Positions 1 through 5,732 of a stretch of 20,404 bases of DNA are shown here, in pieces. The stretch is from Serpens sp964410065 (GTDB taxonomy: Bacteria; Pseudomonadota; Gammaproteobacteria; Pseudomonadales; Pseudomonadaceae). The position numbers and the translations under genes were made by a program. The notes under the pieces were generated by a model. The model ran no database searches. It was not told the origin of the DNA and was given only the letters and a program-made list of their open reading frames with translations. The stretch is from contig CAYPFO010000062.1 of assembly GCA_964410065.1 (NCBI GenBank), positions 1 to 20,404 of the forward strand, read 5' to 3'. Positions within the stretch are counted from its first letter, which is position 1. Each line of letters starts with the position of its first letter.

Positions 1-533
1 TCCTGCACCATGATGTCCTGCTTGAGGCCCATGAACGCCTCGATCACCGACTCGGCGGCCTTTGCCGTTTCACACAGGACCACACCGATGCCTTGGGTGC
101 CTTCCAGCACCTTGATCACCAGCGGCGCGCCGTTGACCAGCTCGATCAGGTCGGGAATGTCGTCGGGTGAATGGGCGAAGCCGGTCACCGGCAGGCCGAT
201 GCCCTTGCGCGACAGGAGTTGCAACGAGCGCAGCTTGTCCCGCGACCGGCTGATCGCCACCGATTCGTTGAGCGGAAACACCCCCATCATTTCAAACTGG
301 CGCAGTACCGCACAGCCGTAAAAGGTCACCGAGGCGCCAATGCGCGGAATCACCGCATCGAAGTCTTCCAGCGGTTTGCCGCGATAATGGATTTGCGGCT
401 TGTGGCTGGCGATATTCATATAGGCGCGCAGGGTGTCGATCACTACCACCTCGTGGCCGCGCTGCTGCCCGGCCTCGACCAGGCGGCGGGTGGAGTACAG
501 GCGCGGATTGCGCGACAGAATGGCGATCTTCAT
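1..533 (-). CDS. rimK: RimK, ribosomal protein S6 glutamate ligase (partial, C-terminus outside window)
   Basis: ATP-grasp ligase of the RimK family. In E. coli RimK adds glutamates to the C-terminus of ribosomal protein S6, and Pseudomonas homologues are linked to translational control of motility and virulence. The visible part is the first 177 codons, starting MKIAILSRNPRLYSTRRLVE. The pre-ATP-grasp domain fills roughly residues 1-95. ATP-grasp residues follow: Lys100 (SRSRDK) and Lys141 with the loop LVIKVLEGTQGIGV at 138-151, the positions where E. coli RimK has its ATP-binding lysines. The family is about 300 residues long, so about 40% is missing beyond base 1. The ATG at 533-531 overlaps the TGA of the upstream protease gene (ATGA, 530-533), which implies translational coupling in one operon. 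Confidence in the family is high. Confidence 0.96.
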   Translation of the reverse strand, partial: MKIAILSRNPRLYSTRRLVEAGQQRGHEVVVIDTLRAYMNIASHKPQIHYRGKPLEDFDAVIPRIGASVTFYGCAVLRQFEMMGVFPLNESVAISRSRDKLRSLQLLSRKGIGLPVTGFAHSPDDIPDLIELVNGAPLVIKVLEGTQGIGVVLCETAKAAESVIEAFMGLKQDIMVQ

Positions 534-997
534 GATTCACCTTCAAGGTTGGCGGGTACGGGTTTGTCCTGAATGTAGGAAAGGGCCGGATTGACGACCA
601 GTTGACCGTCGATCAGCGCTTTGGCGCCGAGCAGTACCCGGTAACGCATGGCCTTGCGGCAGGTCAGAGTGAAGTTCACCGGCCAGGTACGATCACCCAG
701 CGTCAAATCAGTACGAATCATGTAACGCAGCTGGGTCTGGCCATTGGAGCTCTTGATTTTTTTCACTGCGACTAAAGGTGCTTCGCACCGACGACGGCGC
801 TGCATCAGTGCACCCAGATGGGCGGTGAAACGCACCCAGTCCTCGCCTTCGTGCTGGAAAGGCTCAATATCGCTGGCGTGCAGGGCGGAGGTGCCGGCGC
901 CCGTGTCGATTTTGGCGCGCAGGCCGCTCAACCCCAAATCGGGCAAGGCGATCCACTCGCGCAGGCCGATCACGCTCAGGTCGTCGAAGGTCTTCAA
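530..997 (-). CDS. rimB: RimB-type retropepsin-like aspartyl protease (annotated as ATP-dependent zinc protease), TTG start
   Basis: A 155-residue protein of the RimK-associated protease family (Zn_protease/retropepsin-like fold). In Pseudomonas the RimB protein is reported to process S6 tails made by RimK. The aspartyl-protease signature DTGAGTSALH lies at residues 31-40 and starts with the expected catalytic Asp31. A second conserved block, RYRVLLGAKAL (118-128), fits the family's C-terminal strand. The start chosen is TTG at 997-995, giving LKTFDDLSVIGLREW. It has a GGGGAG ribosome binding site 8 bp upstream (1006-1011) and a promoter-like element just upstream of that. The frame stays open to 1600, but that extension would run antisense through hslR and across the divergent promoter region, so it is not credited. 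The 3' end overlaps rimK by 4 bp. No rimA-like gene precedes it here. Confidence 0.88.
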   Translation of the reverse strand: MKTFDDLSVIGLREWIALPDLGLSGLRAKIDTGAGTSALHASDIEPFQHEGEDWVRFTAHLGALMQRRRRCEAPLVAVKKIKSSNGQTQLRYMIRTDLTLGDRTWPVNFTLTCRKAMRYRVLLGAKALIDGQLVVNPALSYIQDKPVPANLEGES

Positions 998-1005
998 GGC
1001 GGGCG

Positions 1006-1011
1006 CTCCCC
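1006..1011 (-). promoter_or_regulatory. Ribosome binding site deciding the TTG start of rimB
   Basis: On the minus strand the sequence reads GGGGAG, with 8 bp between it and TTG at 997-995. No ATG or GTG with comparable spacing lies near the conserved start of the protein, so this site decides the rare TTG start. Confidence 0.65.
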
Positions 1012-1028
1012 GAGTTTGGGCTTTCCAC

Positions 1029-1058
1029 GTTATAGGTGTCCGGCCGCGCGCCTCGCAA
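1029..1058 (-). promoter_or_regulatory. Putative sigma-70 promoter of rimB-rimK
   Basis: On the minus strand, TTGCGA (1058-1053) is followed after 18 bp by TATAAC (1034-1029). These match the -35 and -10 consensus at four and five of six positions. The -10 box lies 31 bp upstream of the TTG start of rimB, which leaves room for a short leader containing the GGGGAG site. Found by eye; transcription start not verified. Confidence 0.5.
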
Positions 1059-1214
1059 CTGTTGATATGAAGGATAAACAGCTTCAGTCGTGGGGCCTGT
1101 TGTGCGCACATCGTGACCCTGTTGGAATTCGACGGGCCTGACGCTCTAGGGAGCTGGCAGCCGGCGCGCATTCTAGAGCGCCCCGGCAATAACTGCATCT
1201 GTTGTACGCTGATA

Positions 1215-1237
1215 AGGCCCGATCTCAAGCCGGGCCT
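1215..1237 (+). promoter_or_regulatory. Perfect 7-bp hairpin in the hslR leader, abutting the ribosome binding site
   Basis: AGGCCCG (1215-1221) and CGGGCCT (1231-1237) are perfect inverted repeats around the 9-nt loop ATCTCAAGC. The hairpin ends directly before the purine-rich ribosome binding site GGATGAGAG (1238-1246), which precedes the ATG at 1251. There is no T-run, so it is not an intrinsic terminator. In the 5' leader of a heat-shock gene it could affect ribosome access or transcript stability, but that role is inference. Confidence 0.45.
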
Positions 1238-1250
1238 GGATGAGAGACTG

Positions 1251-1643
1251 ATGAACGACAAAGAAACTGACAAGGTTCGCCTGGATAAGTGGCTATGGGC
1301 TGCACGTTTTTTCAAGACCCGTGCCCTGGCCAAGGCCGCTATCGAAGGTGGCAAGGTGCATTGTCGCGGTGAACGCTGCAAACCTGCCAAGGAGCCTAAA
1401 TGCGGTGATGAGTTGACTCTGCGCACTGGCTTCGATGAGCGCACCGTGGTCATTTTGGCACTATCCGCAGTGCGTCGCGGCGCAACTGAAGCGCAAGCGC
1501 TGTATCGGGAAACCGAAGAAAGCATTGCCAGGCGCGAGCAGGCGGCGGCGCAACGCAAGGCCGGCGCCCTGGGCATTACCACCGAGGGGCGGCCGAGCAA
1601 GAAGCAGCGCCGGCAGATTCACCGTCTGCATGACGCTTACTGA
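1251..1643 (+). CDS. hslR: Hsp15, S4-domain ribosome-associated heat-shock protein
   Basis: A 130-residue protein, close to the 133 residues of E. coli Hsp15. That protein binds free 50S subunits carrying a stalled peptidyl-tRNA and helps recycle them. The S4 RNA-binding domain is at the N-terminus: VRLDKWLWAARFFKTRALAK (about residues 9-28), then the GGKVHCRGERCKPAKEPKCGD stretch (residues 33-53). The C-terminus is very basic (RPSKKQRRQIHRLHDAY), as in the family. The ATG at 1251 is preceded by GGATGAGAG. An in-frame upstream ATG at 1113 would add 46 residues with no family resemblance and is rejected. The gene diverges from rimB. Its TGA runs into the convergent YdjC-type gene, with a 7-bp overlap at 1637-1643. 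Confidence 0.94.
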   Translation: MNDKETDKVRLDKWLWAARFFKTRALAKAAIEGGKVHCRGERCKPAKEPKCGDELTLRTGFDERTVVILALSAVRRGATEAQALYRETEESIARREQAAAQRKAGALGITTEGRPSKKQRRQIHRLHDAY

Positions 1644-2407
1644 GCGACGCCTGGCAGCGCGGAATAGGCGATGCGCGGCACGTCGGCCAGACGCCGCGCC
1701 AGCAGTTCACTCAATGATTGGTTCTCCTCCAGATAGGCATCGCCGAAGTCGTTGTTCAGGCGACTGGGGTGCGCGATGACCTCCAGGGTCCCGCCGCTGG
1801 GCAGCTCGCCGTGGTGCAGGTCCAGTGGTGTGCACACATGGTCAGCGCTGGCGTGGCCAAGCATGCGCAAGCGCCGGTTGAGCAGGTGCTTGTAGACGCG
1901 CTTGGGCACGGTCAGGTTGCGGCCCAGATTACGCGCCAGGCGCAATGGCACGCCCTGGCGACGGGCAAAGCGAGCCACCACCTCGCCGATTGGCCAGATG
2001 TTGTGCACATGCTGGTGCGAGTCGATATGCGTGGGGCGCAGGCCGTGCTCTACGCATCGCTGCCATTGGCTGCGTAGCTCCTCTTCAATGGCCTGGCGAG
2101 TGCGTCTGGGCAGCCATAGCTGGTGCTGCCGATACTGCAGGTCGAATTCGCCGCTCGGGTTGCACAGTCGCCGCTCGGCTCGAATCGGCTGGCTCAGTGA
2201 GCGTCCATAGGTGAGGTTGAAGTGCAGCCCGATCTTGCCTTGCAGGCGATGTTGTCGGGCCAGCTCGCAGGCTTCGACAAATCCCGGCATGTTGGCCATC
2301 AGCGTGGCCGAGCTGATCAGGTTTTGTGCGAAAGCGCTGATGATGGTGCGGTTTTCTTCAGCGCTCAGGCCGAAATCATCGGCATTGATAATGACACGAG
2401 CAATCAT
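1637..2407 (-). CDS. YdjC/ChbG-type carbohydrate deacetylase
   Basis: A 256-residue protein of the YdjC/ChbG/HpnK family. Characterised members are metal-dependent deacetylases acting on N-acetylated sugars or sugar lipids (chito-oligosaccharides, hopanoid glucosamine). The family motifs are present: NADDFG at residues 8-13 with the metal Asp11, GLHFNLT at 60-66 (His62), THIDSHQHVH at 126-135 (metal-binding His), and IAHP at 211-214. No signal peptide is seen, so it should act in the cytoplasm, probably on a lipid-linked or nucleotide-linked precursor. Its ATG overlaps the stop of the upstream FemAB/GNAT gene (ATGA, 2404-2407), so the two are probably co-translated. It is the last gene of the EPS locus and ends inside the 3' end of hslR. 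Substrate unknown. Confidence 0.87.
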   Translation of the reverse strand: MIARVIINADDFGLSAEENRTIISAFAQNLISSATLMANMPGFVEACELARQHRLQGKIGLHFNLTYGRSLSQPIRAERRLCNPSGEFDLQYRQHQLWLPRRTRQAIEEELRSQWQRCVEHGLRPTHIDSHQHVHNIWPIGEVVARFARRQGVPLRLARNLGRNLTVPKRVYKHLLNRRLRMLGHASADHVCTPLDLHHGELPSGGTLEVIAHPSRLNNDFGDAYLEENQSLSELLARRLADVPRIAYSALPGVAQ

Positions 2408-3525
2408 CGGCTTGCCTCTTGCAGCTTGCCTGTCGGAGCCTGGGCAACCTGGCGTTGCTTACGCCGTTCCCACAGGCGATGAACCAGGCCGAGCAGGATT
2501 CCGACAGGACGCCAGGAGTAGAAACTCCAGCGCAGGTGCTCGACCTGTCCACTCATGCGTTCGTGCAACTGGTGGGTCGAGCCGCTGCGGCTGACCCGCG
2601 AGGAATCGATCCACTGCCAGCCGTCTTCCAGGCCCCAGCGAATCCATTCATCCAAAAGGAGGCGACCGCTGCCCAGGTCGGCATATTCCGGCAGAAACGC
2701 CAGGTTGTAGTCATAAATGCGACCGTTGTGAAAAAGGGCCAGCCGGTAACTGATGCAACGGCCTTCATGTTCAAGCATGACCACGCGGACCAGGTCTTCG
2801 GCGGCTAATGCGGTGAACGCCTGGATCATCCAGCTGCGTCGCGCGCCGGAGAAAATGCCGACTTCTTCCTGGCCCTTCCAGCTGACCTGCTCCACGGCGG
2901 CGAGGCTGTCCAGCACAGCACCGATGGTGGTGGCGTCTGGCACCACGCGGCGAACTACTGCACCGCGTTCCTCACTGCGCTTGCGTGCCCGGCGCAACTT
3001 GTAGCGCAGGTCTCGGTTAGGCTCCTTGTGATCCTCGGGCGTGATCCGATGGAACGGTGCGCGGCAACTCAGATGGCGATGATGGCTGGAGCACAGACGC
3101 GCCCAATGCTCCATGCTGCGCTGGGTATTCGGATCGGTGGTCAACTCGTTGAGTTGCAAAACGCTATGGGGCAGACGCCGGCCAATTTCCTTCCAGGCCT
3201 GGGTGAGTCCCGCTTCATCCAGTTGGCAGACCAGCGCCAAGCGGTCACTCAGCGGATAACCCAGATGGCGCAGCACGCGCCAGGAAAAGCCGAATCGGGA
3301 ATCGCGCATCTGAACCAGGGGCAGGCACAGGCGCAACTGGTCACGCTCCCAAACCAGAAGGATATGCAGGCGCTGGTCCGGCTCCAGGGCCTGTTCGGCG
3401 GCCACCAGCCAGCCGGCGTGATTGAACGGGGTGCAGTGCGGCAGGCGGCCGCACAGCTGGTCGTACGCGTGCAGGGGAAATTCGGTGGCGGAAAGGGAAT
3501 GACACCATTGGAAGCGGTAATCCAT
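2404..3525 (-). CDS. FemAB-like GNAT acetyltransferase (Acetyltransf_6 type), EPS-associated
   Basis: A 373-residue protein resembling the FemAB/BcsL-like GNAT group often found in exopolysaccharide clusters. Recognisable features are the arginine-rich RDLRYKLRRARKRSEERG (171-188), AVEQVSWKG (210-218), the acyl-CoA-fold core YNLAFLPEYADLGSGRLLL (273-291) and DGWQWIDSSR (301-310). The last 40 residues are basic with a hydrophobic patch, and could lie against the membrane. It has no signal peptide, so a cytoplasmic acyl transfer to a sugar precursor is the simplest idea; the acyl donor and acceptor are unknown. It begins a two-gene unit with the YdjC-type deacetylase, transcribed away from the intergenic region at 3526-3870. 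The ribosome binding site is weak (GAG about 9 bp before the ATG). Confidence 0.82.
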   Translation of the reverse strand: MDYRFQWCHSLSATEFPLHAYDQLCGRLPHCTPFNHAGWLVAAEQALEPDQRLHILLVWERDQLRLCLPLVQMRDSRFGFSWRVLRHLGYPLSDRLALVCQLDEAGLTQAWKEIGRRLPHSVLQLNELTTDPNTQRSMEHWARLCSSHHRHLSCRAPFHRITPEDHKEPNRDLRYKLRRARKRSEERGAVVRRVVPDATTIGAVLDSLAAVEQVSWKGQEEVGIFSGARRSWMIQAFTALAAEDLVRVVMLEHEGRCISYRLALFHNGRIYDYNLAFLPEYADLGSGRLLLDEWIRWGLEDGWQWIDSSRVSRSGSTHQLHERMSGQVEHLRWSFYSWRPVGILLGLVHRLWERRKQRQVAQAPTGKLQEASR

Positions 3526-3731
3526 GACCGAGTCGCTCAGGCTAAAGGTAAGACGAATCGCGCATCAGGGCGCACTGGCGGGGTTCTGCTAGCCGAGCGG
3601 CGACATCCTGCCTGCCGTTTTGGCTGCAGGGATGTATAGCAGGCTTTGCCGTGCCTGGCCCCCGACAAGACAAGAAACACGTTGATTGCCCAAAAAACAG
3701 GACATCTGTCCGGTTGACGAATCGGCTTTAT

Positions 3732-3749
3732 AACTCTTGCGCTAGAGTT
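3732..3749. promoter_or_regulatory. 18-bp near-perfect palindrome, candidate operator
   Basis: AACTCTTGCGCTAGAGTT matches its own reverse complement at 16 of 18 positions; the mismatches form one symmetric pair flanking the central GCGC. It partly overlaps the TATAAC sequence at 3729-3734. The size and symmetry fit the binding site of a dimeric repressor or activator (for example TetR, GntR or LysR type). Which regulator binds, and to which gene it belongs, cannot be told from the sequence. Confidence 0.5.
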
Positions 3750-3756
3750 CGCCACA

Positions 3757-3792
3757 GCCTGACGGGACGCAGCCAAGGTGTGGCTGTCAGGC
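3757..3792. repeat. Nested inverted repeat in the leader of the plus-strand FemAB gene
   Basis: An outer pair GCCTGA (3757-3762) and TCAGGC (3787-3792) encloses an inner pair CAGCCA (3770-3775) and TGGCTG (3781-3786) with a 5-nt loop. As RNA it would fold into a 12-bp stem with a 7-nt bulge on the 5' side; as DNA it could be a compound operator. No U-run follows, so it is not a standard terminator. Confidence 0.4.
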
Positions 3793-3803
3793 CTCACGTG
3801 GCG

Positions 3804-3820
3804 GGTCACCTGCGGTGACC
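3804..3820. repeat. Perfect 7-bp inverted repeat upstream of the plus-strand FemAB gene
   Basis: GGTCACC (3804-3810) and GGTGACC (3814-3820) are perfect reverse complements separated by TGC. The element lies 50 bp before the ATG at 3871 and directly after the nested repeat at 3757-3792. It may be an operator half-site pair or a leader hairpin. Confidence 0.4.
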
Positions 3821-3870
3821 TGGTTCTCTACCCTAACGGGGCAATTCATTCTGTTTGCATGGATGCACAC

Positions 3871-5049
3871 ATGAATAACCTTTTTCTGCTTTCCGCTGCA
3901 GAGCCGGTCGTCTCGGCATTCGGTCACCGTATTGTCGAAGCCTCCTCGTTTACCCAAGCCCAGCCTTTTCTGAAGAGCTGGGAGCGTTTGGCGGAAAGCC
4001 CTTCCGAAGCGAACGTCTTTTACGCGCCTTGGGCTGTGGGTCCGGCGCTGGAACATCTGGGCCGGGACAAAACCAGCAAACTGTTGTTTTTTGTGCAAGA
4101 GGGCAGCAGTGAGCCGATTGTTGATGGTGTTCTGCCGTTGCTGGCCAAGCCCATGTGCCAGTATTTGCCGGTGTACAGCCTGCACAGCCTGCGCCATCGA
4201 TACTGTTTTTCCACTGCCCCTTGTTTGCGAAGTGGCCGTGAAACGGAGGTGGCGGGCAGCTTCATCCAGTGGCTGCACCAGCACCGCTACCGTTACCCGC
4301 TGGTGCTCCTCAGCGGCGTGACAGCCGATGGGGCTTGGGCTCAGGCCTTGCGCCAGCAACTGCAACTGCGCCGCATGCGTTTTTTGCAGGGTTCCCTGAT
4401 CCAGCGCGCCTTGCTGGTAGCCGGGGAGAAGGATGGCCAGGCGTATCTGCAGCAAACGATGGCGGGAAAAAAACTGCGGAAATATCAGCGCTTGCGAGAC
4501 AGTTTGGCGGAGCAGGGAAACCTGCAGGTTCATGAATTGCAGCCCGATGAAGGGAACCTGCAGCCTTGGCTCGATGCCTTTGTCGCGCTGGAGCTCAAGG
4601 GATGGAAAGGCAAGGAAAACACGGCGATAGGCAGTCGACCGAGCTGCAGACGTTTTTTTGAGGAAATGGCCTGTGAAGCCCATCGTCGCGGGCAACTGGC
4701 CATGCTGTCGATGACCCTGGATGACCAGCCACTGGCCATGGTGTGTGATTTTATCGCCGCCCCCGGCGCTTTTGCCTTCAAGTCCGCTTATGACGAGGCT
4801 TATGCGCGCTATGCCCCAGGCGTGTTGCTGGAGCTGGAGAATGTCTGTCGTGCCCATGACCGCAGAGACCGCGGGCTTCGCTGGCTGGACTCGTGTTCGG
4901 CGCCGGACAACGAACTGCTCAACCGGTTGTATCTGGAGCGCCGCTCGCTATGTAACCTCACCATCAGTAGCGGGCACCCCTTGGCTAACCTGTATGTGGC
5001 CCGCCTGCCTTGGCTGAAGCGTTTCCAGCAGCGGCTGAAACGATCCTGA
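3871..5049 (+). CDS. FemAB-like GNAT acetyltransferase (Acetyltransf_6 type), lone plus-strand gene in the EPS locus
   Basis: A 392-residue protein of the same broad FemAB/BcsL-like GNAT group as the gene at 2404-3525, but only distantly similar to it. Shared landmarks are LELKGWKG (about 240-247), the core FKSAYDEAYARYAPGVLL (303-320) and LRWLDSCSAPDNELLN (336-351). The ATG at 3871 (MNNLFLLS) was chosen because GGA at 3861-3863 gives a 7-bp spacing. An ATG at 3859 is possible but lacks a ribosome binding site, and the frame is open back to 3778. No signal peptide is seen. It is the only plus-strand gene within the EPS locus and has its own dyad-rich upstream region, which suggests independent control. 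It converges on the GNAT gene ending at 5061, 11 bp away, with no clear terminator. Donor and acceptor unknown. Confidence 0.8.
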   Translation: MNNLFLLSAAEPVVSAFGHRIVEASSFTQAQPFLKSWERLAESPSEANVFYAPWAVGPALEHLGRDKTSKLLFFVQEGSSEPIVDGVLPLLAKPMCQYLPVYSLHSLRHRYCFSTAPCLRSGRETEVAGSFIQWLHQHRYRYPLVLLSGVTADGAWAQALRQQLQLRRMRFLQGSLIQRALLVAGEKDGQAYLQQTMAGKKLRKYQRLRDSLAEQGNLQVHELQPDEGNLQPWLDAFVALELKGWKGKENTAIGSRPSCRRFFEEMACEAHRRGQLAMLSMTLDDQPLAMVCDFIAAPGAFAFKSAYDEAYARYAPGVLLELENVCRAHDRRDRGLRWLDSCSAPDNELLNRLYLERRSLCNLTISSGHPLANLYVARLPWLKRFQQRLKRS

Positions 5050-5060
5050 GCAACCACCGG

Positions 5061-5732
5061 TCACTTTGAGCGAGAGAATCCAGGCTCGCTCCCGGTGTGC
5101 ACCGGCGACGCAGCAACAGCCGGTTGGCGGGTGTAACGGATATAGCCGAACAAGGTGTAGGCATCCACGATGCGGCCATCCGGACGAAAACCCAGGCGCT
5201 TGATCAGGCGCAGCATGAGGTGATTGTTGGCGTCCACCACAGCCACGGCCCGTCGATAACCCCGCTTTTGCAGCAGTTGCCATAGATGGTTCTGACCACC
5301 GAGAAACACTGCGCTGCCCCGATGGGTTACCGCCACTTCCAGGGCAAACAGGTAGGCATCACCGGCGGTAACTGGAAACCAGCCACGAAAGTAATGGGCA
5401 TCGTAATAATCCCGCGGGCTGATCCACATGTAGGCGCACACCTCACCTTGCTGGTTCAGCGCGACATAGCCATGCAGGTCGGGCTGGGCCAGCAAGTCAC
5501 GCATCACGCCGATCTGCTCCGGAAAGTTTTTTTTGAACGCTGGCAGCAGGTCGCTTCGCGTATCCACATACTGCCAAGCGTGGCGGCGTGGCAAGGACAG
5601 CGGATTGCCATGCAGCTCGCGGGCGAACCAGATCAGCTGATGATGGGCGTACAGGTAACGCTCGGTGAACAGGCGCAGACTTCCCATCAGTCCCTTGCGC
5701 TGGAGTTTGCTGCGTAGCTCACGAATGCTCAT
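5061..5732 (-). CDS. GNAT-family N-acetyltransferase, last gene of the main EPS operon
   Basis: A 223-residue protein with a single GNAT domain. The acyl-CoA-binding region is suggested by LEVAVTHRGSAVFLGGQNHL (131-150), and the C-terminal GNAT block by VDANNHLMLRLIKRLGF (166-182), where the Asn-then-helix pattern is typical. Residues 1-60 are basic and amphipathic and resemble no domain I can name. There is no signal peptide, so it should be cytoplasmic. Its ATG overlaps the TGA of the glycoside-hydrolase-like gene (ATGA, 5729-5732) and has a strong GGAG site 5 bp upstream, so it is co-expressed with the EPS genes. Acetylation of an amino sugar or sugar hydroxyl is plausible but not shown. 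It is not of the FemAB type seen in its two neighbours. Confidence 0.83.
   Translation of the reverse strand: MSIRELRSKLQRKGLMGSLRLFTERYLYAHHQLIWFARELHGNPLSLPRRHAWQYVDTRSDLLPAFKKNFPEQIGVMRDLLAQPDLHGYVALNQQGEVCAYMWISPRDYYDAHYFRGWFPVTAGDAYLFALEVAVTHRGSAVFLGGQNHLWQLLQKRGYRRAVAVVDANNHLMLRLIKRLGFRPDGRIVDAYTLFGYIRYTRQPAVAASPVHTGSEPGFSRSK

Larger units (their letters stand above)
3526..3870. promoter_or_regulatory. Divergent intergenic region rich in inverted repeats
   Basis: This 345-bp gap separates two divergent FemAB-like genes and must hold both promoters. I see no credible ORF of its own. Four dyads lie between 3700 and 3820 and are listed separately or in the findings. The part near 3680-3750 is the most AT-rich, with TTGACG at 3714-3719 and TATAAC at 3729-3734. 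These two are only 9 bp apart and cannot be one sigma-70 promoter. On the minus strand TATACA (3639-3634) could be a -10 box, but no matching -35 was found. No REP element or repeat copy from elsewhere in the window was noticed. Confidence 0.6.

Noticed and set aside
998..1600. N-terminal extension of about 200 codons in frame with the RimB-type protease
   Set aside because: It would run antisense through hslR and the divergent promoter. The family has about 155 residues starting near LKTFDDL, and a GGGGAG site supports TTG at 997.
3640..3656. Possible sigma-54 promoter on the minus strand (AGGCACGGCAAAGCC)
   Set aside because: The GG and GC elements are one base too close for the -24/-12 pattern and the TTGC part is missing.
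3691..3711. Minus-strand GGACAGATGTCC followed by a T6 run, considered as an intrinsic terminator
   Set aside because: The stem is only 4-5 bp with a 2-4 nt loop, and there is no minus-strand gene ending there.
3714..3734. TTGACG and TATAAC considered as one sigma-70 promoter for the plus-strand FemAB gene
   Set aside because: Only 9 bp separate them, far below the 16-18 bp needed; no partner box at the right distance was found for either.
3787..4857. 356-codon minus-strand open frame opposite the plus-strand FemAB gene
   Set aside because: It has no recognisable motif and lies wholly antisense to a gene with good GNAT features; treated as a shadow.
5068..5091. Inverted repeat GAGCGAG/CTCGCTC near the convergent gene ends, considered as a terminator
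   Set aside because: There is no T-run on either side, the loop is 10 nt, and it lies in the coding end of the GNAT gene. At most a weak bidirectional hairpin.
5092..5105. CCGGTG TG CACCGG palindrome
   Set aside because: It lies inside the coding end of the GNAT gene, the loop is only 2 nt and no T-run follows. GC-rich coding DNA yields such palindromes by chance.
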